A stretch of DNA of 64,000 nt, from contig NZ_JBELZM010000006.1 in NCBI RefSeq assembly GCF_040273735.1, forward strand, positions 116,373 through 180,372, read 5' to 3'. Under the pieces are notes generated by a model. It was not told the DNA's origin and ran no database searches. It saw only the letters and a program-made list of their open reading frames with translations. This DNA comes from Solibacillus sp040273735 (GTDB taxonomy: Bacteria; Bacillota; Bacilli; Bacillales_A; Planococcaceae). Positions 59,677 through 64,000 of this stretch are shown one piece after another (positions within the stretch are counted from its first letter, which is position 1; every line of letters begins with the position of its first letter). The translations under genes were made by a program, and so were the position numbers.

Positions 59677-60978
59677 ATGAAAAAAGTGAAGAGTACATTA
59701 TTTAGTCTTTTGATTGCAGGGTCATTAATGAGTCCGGCACATGCGGCAACTTTAGGTAGCGAAGAAAATTCAACAAACAATGTTGGCCAAGAAAAGTTCC
59801 GTGTGTATATTGAAGCAAACAACCAGTCTGCAAAACAATCAGCAAAAGCACAATATTCGGCTCGTTGGGAATTAACAGAGAACGGATTTTCAACGGAAAT
59901 GAATGAAAAGCAATTTGAGGCATTACAAAAGAATAAAAATTTCACTGTCACAAAAGTTCCTGTCGTTTCTTTAGATCCAATCAATTTGGAATTGGGAGAG
60001 GATTATACAGCAGAAGATAGAACGCCGGATGCATCAGCTTACGCAAGAGCTTCCCAGCAAGTACCTTGGGGAATTAAAGCGATTTATAATAATAGTTCAT
60101 TAACATCTACATCTGGAGGAAGCGGCGTAAATATCGCCGTACTTGATACGGGAGTAAACACTTCCCACCCTGACCTAGCCAACAATGTGGAGCAATGTAA
60201 AGACTTTACGACTGCAACAACTGTTGTAAACAACAGCTGTACTGACAGAAACGGTCACGGTACGCATGTTGCCGGTTCAGCATTGGCTGATGGCGGAAGC
60301 GATCGAGGCGGCGTTTACGGTGTTGCTCCAGATGCAGATCTATGGGCATACAAAGTATTAACAGACAGCGGTTCTGGTTACTCAGATGATATTGCTGCAG
60401 CAATCCGCCATGCAGCTGACCAAGCAACAACTACTGGTACAAAAACAATCATTAACATGTCATTAGGTTCTTCAGCGAACAACAGCCTAATCTCTAGTGC
60501 TGTCAACTATGCATACAGCAAAGGCGTTCTTATTATTGCGGCAGCTGGTAATTCAGGCTATGCACAAGGAACAATCGGTTATCCGGGCGCACTCCCAAAT
60601 GCAGTTGCAGTTGCAGCATTGGAAAATGTTCAGCAAAATGGGACATACCGTGTAGCTGACTATTCTTCACGTGGTTATGCTTCAACTGATGGCGATTATG
60701 TCATTCAACAAGGTGATATCGAAATCTCAGCTCCTGGTTCAGCCATTTATTCTACATGGTATAATGGCGGCTACAACACAATTAGCGGGACATCAATGGC
60801 TACACCTCACGTATCAGGTTTAGCAGCAAAAATCTGGGCTCAAAATCCGTCTTGGTCTCACACGCAACTGCGCTCGAACTTACAAACACGCGCAAAAGCT
60901 GAAGACATTAAAGGCGGTTATGGTGCCGCTACAGGCGATGACTACGCTTCAGGATTCGGGTTTGCACGCGTTCAGTAA
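59677..60978 (+). CDS. Secreted subtilisin-like serine protease (sphericase-like)
   Basis: 433-residue S8 peptidase. The signal peptide ends near SPAHA-A (about 20-24). An inhibitor-type propeptide (about 25-125) and mature domain (beginning near ASQQVPWG, 125-132) follow. The catalytic triad is D157 (VLDTG), H194 (NGHGTHVAG) and S373 (GTSMATPHVSG); the oxyanion Asn is N292 in AAGNSG. Cys174 and Cys188 could form a disulfide. The sequence resembles Lysinibacillus sphericase. Divergent from the RRNPP receptor gene, so quorum-dependent expression is likely. A strong terminator follows. Confidence 0.9.
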   Translation: MKKVKSTLFSLLIAGSLMSPAHAATLGSEENSTNNVGQEKFRVYIEANNQSAKQSAKAQYSARWELTENGFSTEMNEKQFEALQKNKNFTVTKVPVVSLDPINLELGEDYTAEDRTPDASAYARASQQVPWGIKAIYNNSSLTSTSGGSGVNIAVLDTGVNTSHPDLANNVEQCKDFTTATTVVNNSCTDRNGHGTHVAGSALADGGSDRGGVYGVAPDADLWAYKVLTDSGSGYSDDIAAAIRHAADQATTTGTKTIINMSLGSSANNSLISSAVNYAYSKGVLIIAAAGNSGYAQGTIGYPGALPNAVAVAALENVQQNGTYRVADYSSRGYASTDGDYVIQQGDIEISAPGSAIYSTWYNGGYNTISGTSMATPHVSGLAAKIWAQNPSWSHTQLRSNLQTRAKAEDIKGGYGAATGDDYASGFGFARVQ

Positions 60979-60992
60979 TTTTAGAATGCAAT

Positions 60993-61036
60993 AAAAAACG
61001 AAACACCGGCCGTGGCAGCTGGTGTTTCGTTTTTTC
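60993..61036 (+). terminator. terminator of the subtilisin gene
   Basis: AAAAAACGAAACACC (60993-61007) pairs with GGTGTTTCGTTTTTT (61021-61035). Confidence 0.85.
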
Positions 61037-61656
61037 ATTTAATTTTTTCTACACGGTAGCGCAGTAATGTTTTTAATCGATCACCGATTACTTTACGTGG
61101 ATCCGATAGATAAATTTCACGGTGCACCAATGTTTTAATGCGTAAATCATTGTTTTCAATAAACTCCTGCAATGACCGAGAACGTCTCCCCCTCTGTAGC
61201 AAACGGACCGATATGCAGCATTTGAACCGACAAACCATCCGTTATCTCGCCAAAGTAAACTTCGGACAACCGTTCATTACGCTTTTTGTTCCGCGCCACT
61301 TCCATCGCATTATTGAACATTGTTTCATCCACAAATTCCGGCTGGCGGATCATAATCGTATACACAAGGTCATCTAGGTGGAACTCATTGGAATCATAAT
61401 TCTTTTTATCCCATAACCCTTCAAGCGGATAGACCGTGTACTCAAAATAATCAGCCGGCGCAAACCCGTTTTTATGACTCATGCGAATCGTATACGCTAA
61501 ACTGTACAGCGCCTCTACACGGTTTTTAAAGTCTCCTCCATTCGGATTGCCCTCACCTTTGATACAGATGTACTTCTGTTGGGGCACATCCAGTAATGCC
61601 GGTTTTGCTTTTGTGCCATACAGCTCTTTTTCATGTTTTCTATATTCATGCTTCAT
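61035..61656 (-). pseudogene. GyrI-like protein gene with a frameshift
   Basis: The first 155 or so codons (61156-61656) read like a GyrI-like small-molecule-binding protein (KHEYRKHEKELY, YTIMIRQPEFVDETMF, DGLSVQMLHIGPF) but stop early at 61156. The +1 frame from about 61178 continues with LQEFIENNDLRIKTLVHREIYLSDPRKV to 61035, exactly the expected C-terminus of the family. One extra G at about 61176-61177 would explain it. It is either a pseudogene or a sequencing error. Confidence 0.8.
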
Positions 61657-61704
61657 TTCACACCCCCCTTTACTTAAAGATACATGCTTTATAATGTTGG
61701 CCGC

Positions 61705-62012
61705 AATGTTCTAATATGTTCGGAAATGTTCTAATATATTTTTATTTGTTCTAATAAAGCTGTGATTTTCTAATATAACTGGAAGTTGTTCTAATAAGCA
61801 GTCACTTTGTTCCAATATCCCCTTTCGATCAGCTAATAACCCCATTACTGCTTCTAATTATCTGTCCAATTGTTCTAATAAAATCCAATTCAACATATTC
61901 AGCCCCAAACGATGTTTCGATACAGCTGGAGTCAGCGAAACTTCTAATATCGCCCAAGTTTCATCTAATATCCCCTACTACTTTTCTTATATCCCACACC
62001 ATAGTTCTAATA
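61705..62012. repeat. 21-bp phased repeat, TTCTAATA core
   Basis: The core TTCTAATA recurs with its C at 61711, 61731, 61751, 61770, 61791, 61812, 61833, 61854, 61875, then 61944, 61965, 61986 and 62007. Spacing is 19-21 bp (mostly 21). The 12-bp spacers are unrelated. It fills the gap between the GyrI-like gene and the SLH-MBL gene, with a degraded stretch near 61880-61940. Confidence 0.8.
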
Positions 62013-62024
62013 AAAACGCCCATT

Positions 62025-62060
62025 AAAAAAACAGCTTAAGTAAATATCACTTAAGCTGCT
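62025..62060 (-). terminator. terminator of the SLH-MBL gene
   Basis: CAGCTTAAGT (62032-62041) pairs with ACTTAAGCTG (62049-62058); the minus strand continues into seven T. Confidence 0.85.
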
Positions 62061-62069
62061 TCACGTATA

Positions 62070-63638
62070 TTATAATTCACAAGCCCAGCCATCTTTATCG
62101 CCGTCTCTTGCTGTTGCGTAAGCAGGATGCGATGAGCTTACACCTTTCGGATAATAAACCCGCATTTCTGTACAGTTTTTAAATGCAGTCGGTGCTCCTG
62201 GAATGACATATGTCCCGGAATTCACATCACCTTTTGGTTTTTCAGGTGTCGTATTCGGCACGATGAACTCTTTCGCACTAATCGAGTAGGATTGACCGTT
62301 CGTTGTCACAATAATTGTTCCATCCTGAGCAGTTGAGTAAGCTTTTGTACCAACCGTTTTAATGTTTGAAAGCACTTCTTTATGCGGATGGCCATAGCTG
62401 TTGCCTTCTTCATAACTTAAAATAACCGCTTTCGGATTAACTTTTTGTAAAAATCCAAGCGAACTACTTGAACTTGAACCGTGATGACCCGCTTTTAAAA
62501 TCGTTGCGGAAACATCATATTTCTTCGCAATCTGCTCTTCAATTCCTGCATCCGCATCCCCCATCAATAAGAAGGACATATTTTGATACGTCAGTTTTAA
62601 TACGATGGAAGCATCATTCATATCACTTGCTTGTGCATTGACAGCTAAAACTTGAGTCTTCACATTTGAATCCAATGAAATCAAGTCTCCCGTTTTCGGC
62701 TCTGTATAAGGAATTTTTTTATCGGCTACCATCTGCAGTAAGTTTTCATACGTTGCCGTTGTATGGACTTTTCCGCTGTTAATAAATTCTCCAACCGTAA
62801 AGCTTTCGAGTACTGCTGCTAATCCACCGATATGATCGGCATCTGGATGTGTTGCTACTACGTAATCAAGCTTCTTTACATTTTTAGATTTTAAATATGC
62901 AACAACCGTGCTGCCGTATTCTTTCGTCCCTGCATCAATAAGCATTGTTTTTCCATTTGGTGCTTGAACGAAAATCGAGTCTCCTTGTCCAACATCTAAA
63001 AAGTGTACGTTCAGTTTAGAAGATGTTGAGCCTAAACCTTCCTGATATTTCACTGCACGTGCTAAAAATGCAGAAATATGAGCACGCGTTAAATTATTGG
63101 CAGGCTTAAATGTACCATCCTCATAACCAGTTGTAATATTTGCTGCAGCTAATTGGCTCACTGCTTCATATGCCGTATGCCCTTTTTTTACATCTTTAAA
63201 TGTTTTCGTCCCACTCGGTAAATCAAATGCGCGTGCAATAAATGCCGCCATATGACCACGTGTCACTTTTGTCGTCGGCTTAAACGTACCATCCGTATAG
63301 CCGTTAATGATACCGGCTTCTACAGCTGATTGAATATACCCGCTATTTTTATGAGACTTCGGAACATCTTTAAATTTTGTCGCTCGTTGCGTCCCATCAA
63401 GACCAACAGCTTTTGCAACCATGATTGCCACTTCTTCACGCGTCACAATATCTTTCACACCGTATGTCTTTTTATCTGCACTAATAATCCCTTTATTCAA
63501 TAAATAAGCTATATCCTGATAGTTACTATGCTTTGGCGGTACATCGGTAAACACCTGTTCCGCACTTGTCGTTGTAGCATGTAACATTGTGGATACAGCT
63601 AGAAGAAACACTAATAATAAACTAAATACTTTTTTCAT
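62070..63638 (-). CDS. Surface protein: three SLH domains, ComEC-like MBL domain, excalibur tail
   Basis: 522 residues: signal peptide (about 1-26), three S-layer homology domains (about 28-195) that bind cell-wall polymer, a ComEC/Rec2-type metallo-beta-lactamase domain (about 205-430; FLDVGQGDSIFV, ATHPDADHIGG with the metal-binding HPDADH, and HHGS) and a C-terminal excalibur motif (about 488-522; DGDKDGWACEL). This is a cell-surface hydrolase or nuclease; it lacks the ComEC membrane channel, so it is not a DNA-uptake pore. The substrate is unknown. Confidence 0.85.
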   Translation of the reverse strand: MKKVFSLLLVFLLAVSTMLHATTTSAEQVFTDVPPKHSNYQDIAYLLNKGIISADKKTYGVKDIVTREEVAIMVAKAVGLDGTQRATKFKDVPKSHKNSGYIQSAVEAGIINGYTDGTFKPTTKVTRGHMAAFIARAFDLPSGTKTFKDVKKGHTAYEAVSQLAAANITTGYEDGTFKPANNLTRAHISAFLARAVKYQEGLGSTSSKLNVHFLDVGQGDSIFVQAPNGKTMLIDAGTKEYGSTVVAYLKSKNVKKLDYVVATHPDADHIGGLAAVLESFTVGEFINSGKVHTTATYENLLQMVADKKIPYTEPKTGDLISLDSNVKTQVLAVNAQASDMNDASIVLKLTYQNMSFLLMGDADAGIEEQIAKKYDVSATILKAGHHGSSSSSSLGFLQKVNPKAVILSYEEGNSYGHPHKEVLSNIKTVGTKAYSTAQDGTIIVTTNGQSYSISAKEFIVPNTTPEKPKGDVNSGTYVIPGAPTAFKNCTEMRVYYPKGVSSSHPAYATARDGDKDGWACEL

Positions 63639-63851
63639 TTTCTAACCTCCCTTATACATTATAGATTTTTTAATAAAGAAAGGAAGTTATTTTCAAATAG
63701 TATTTAATAATTTTTTTGGTAGTAATGGAATGATCAACCTTTTCTTAGTCTCTCAAAATTAGAGGTGGGATTTGTCTTTTCTAAACAACCTGCCTATTGA
63801 TAATTCCTAGTACGAAGATTTATATTAGTAATTTAAATTCCGTTACAAATA

Positions 63852-63882
63852 AAAAAAGCACGTAGCCTCTGCTACATGCTTA
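63852..63882 (-). terminator. terminator downstream of the tRNA genes
   Basis: GCACGTAGC pairs with GCTACATGC, with AAAAAAA on the left (seven T in the minus transcript). Confidence 0.85.
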
Positions 63883-63886
63883 TAAA

Positions 63887-63958
63887 TGACCCGTACGGGA
63901 TTCGAACCCGTGTTACCGCCGTGAAAGGGCGGTGTCTTAACCACTTGACCAACGGGCC
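63887..63958 (-). tRNA. tRNA-Glu (UUC)
   Basis: 72 nt. The minus strand begins GGCCCGTTGGTCAAGTGG, has anticodon loop CTTTCAC (anticodon TTC), the T arm ACGGGTTCGAATCCCGT and discriminator A; CCA is not encoded. Confidence 0.92.
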
Positions 63959-63959
63959 A

Positions 63960-64000
63960 TGGCTCCGAAGGCAGGACTCGAACCTGCGACCTGCCGGTTA
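63960..64000 (-). tRNA. tRNA-Asn (probable), 3' part only
   Basis: The minus strand ends GCAGGTTCGAGTCCTGC followed by CTTCGGAGCCA, with CCA encoded. The visible last anticodon-loop bases TAA and the stem CCGGC fit tRNA-Asn (GUU). The 5' half is beyond the right edge. Confidence 0.75.

Noticed and set aside
59562..59984. 140-codon minus-strand frame over the start of the subtilisin gene
   Set aside because: Antisense shadow of the protease coding sequence.

Overview
The window is 64 kb of low-GC DNA from a spore-forming Bacillota, most likely a Planococcaceae/Lysinibacillaceae member (Solibacillus or Lysinibacillus type). This rests on strong AGGAGG-type ribosome sites, rho-independent terminators after most genes, B. 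subtilis-type families (MtnU/MtnE, YfmM, UppP, CtaB, Spx, SMR pair with TetR, OpuAC), a sphericase-like subtilisin, an SLH-anchored surface protein and Lysinibacillus-style intergenic repeats. No phage, transposon, CRISPR array or rRNA operon is visible. The genus is an inference.

Layout. 0-6 kb: an SOS-type Y-family polymerase with a LexA box (cut by the left edge), divergent methionine-salvage genes mtnU/mtnE, a 21-bp phased repeat, kbl, a YczE-type membrane protein and a YbaK-type deacylase. 6-14.9 kb: mostly single genes, including an EAL phosphodiesterase, a nitroreductase with an MhqR-like operator, an SDR enzyme, a DMT exporter, a Q/P-repeat protein, a STAY-GREEN homologue, a gene split by an in-frame stop, and a WYL regulator divergent from a GyrI-like protein. 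14.9-22.5 kb: HelD, lone OpuAC, an MBL hydrolase, an SMP-30-like lactonase and an AGCS symporter, punctuated by three related hairpins. 22.7-29.6 kb: a GAF/PucR-type regulator divergent from a DUF5058-membrane protein-M20 amidohydrolase operon, then a saccharopine-dehydrogenase-like enzyme and a SET protein. 29.6-45 kb: topB, a cold-shock gene with a hairpin leader, an aminotransferase, an MFS-MarR operon, uppP, a second helD, oxidoreductases, an SpsG-like protein and yfmM behind a heavily folded leader.

45-64 kb: a Spx paralogue lacking the second redox cysteine with a MarR gene, a decayed permease, a TetR-controlled SMR pair, an ECF sigma factor, a PlsY paralogue coupled to a GNAT-aminotransferase fusion, an M20 dipeptidase followed by a structured intergenic region, ctaB, an AbrB-type membrane protein, an ALDH-DUF779 operon, a quorum-sensing cassette beside a secreted subtilisin, a frameshifted GyrI-like gene, a second 21-bp phased repeat, an SLH-MBL-excalibur surface protein and two tRNA genes.

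The most interesting unit is at 58.2-61.0 kb. An HTH-TPR receptor of the RRNPP type (PlcR/NprR/Rap class) is followed after 20 nt by a 29-codon gene that looks like its exported signalling pre-peptide. Transcribed away from them is a subtilisin-type protease gene, with a perfect 6-3-6 inverted repeat in the shared promoter region. This reads as a compact, apparently uncharacterised peptide-quorum-sensing circuit controlling protease secretion. Two structured RNA-like intergenic regions (42.69-42.86 kb and 53.06-53.2 kb) and two 21-bp phased repeats are the next most unusual signals.
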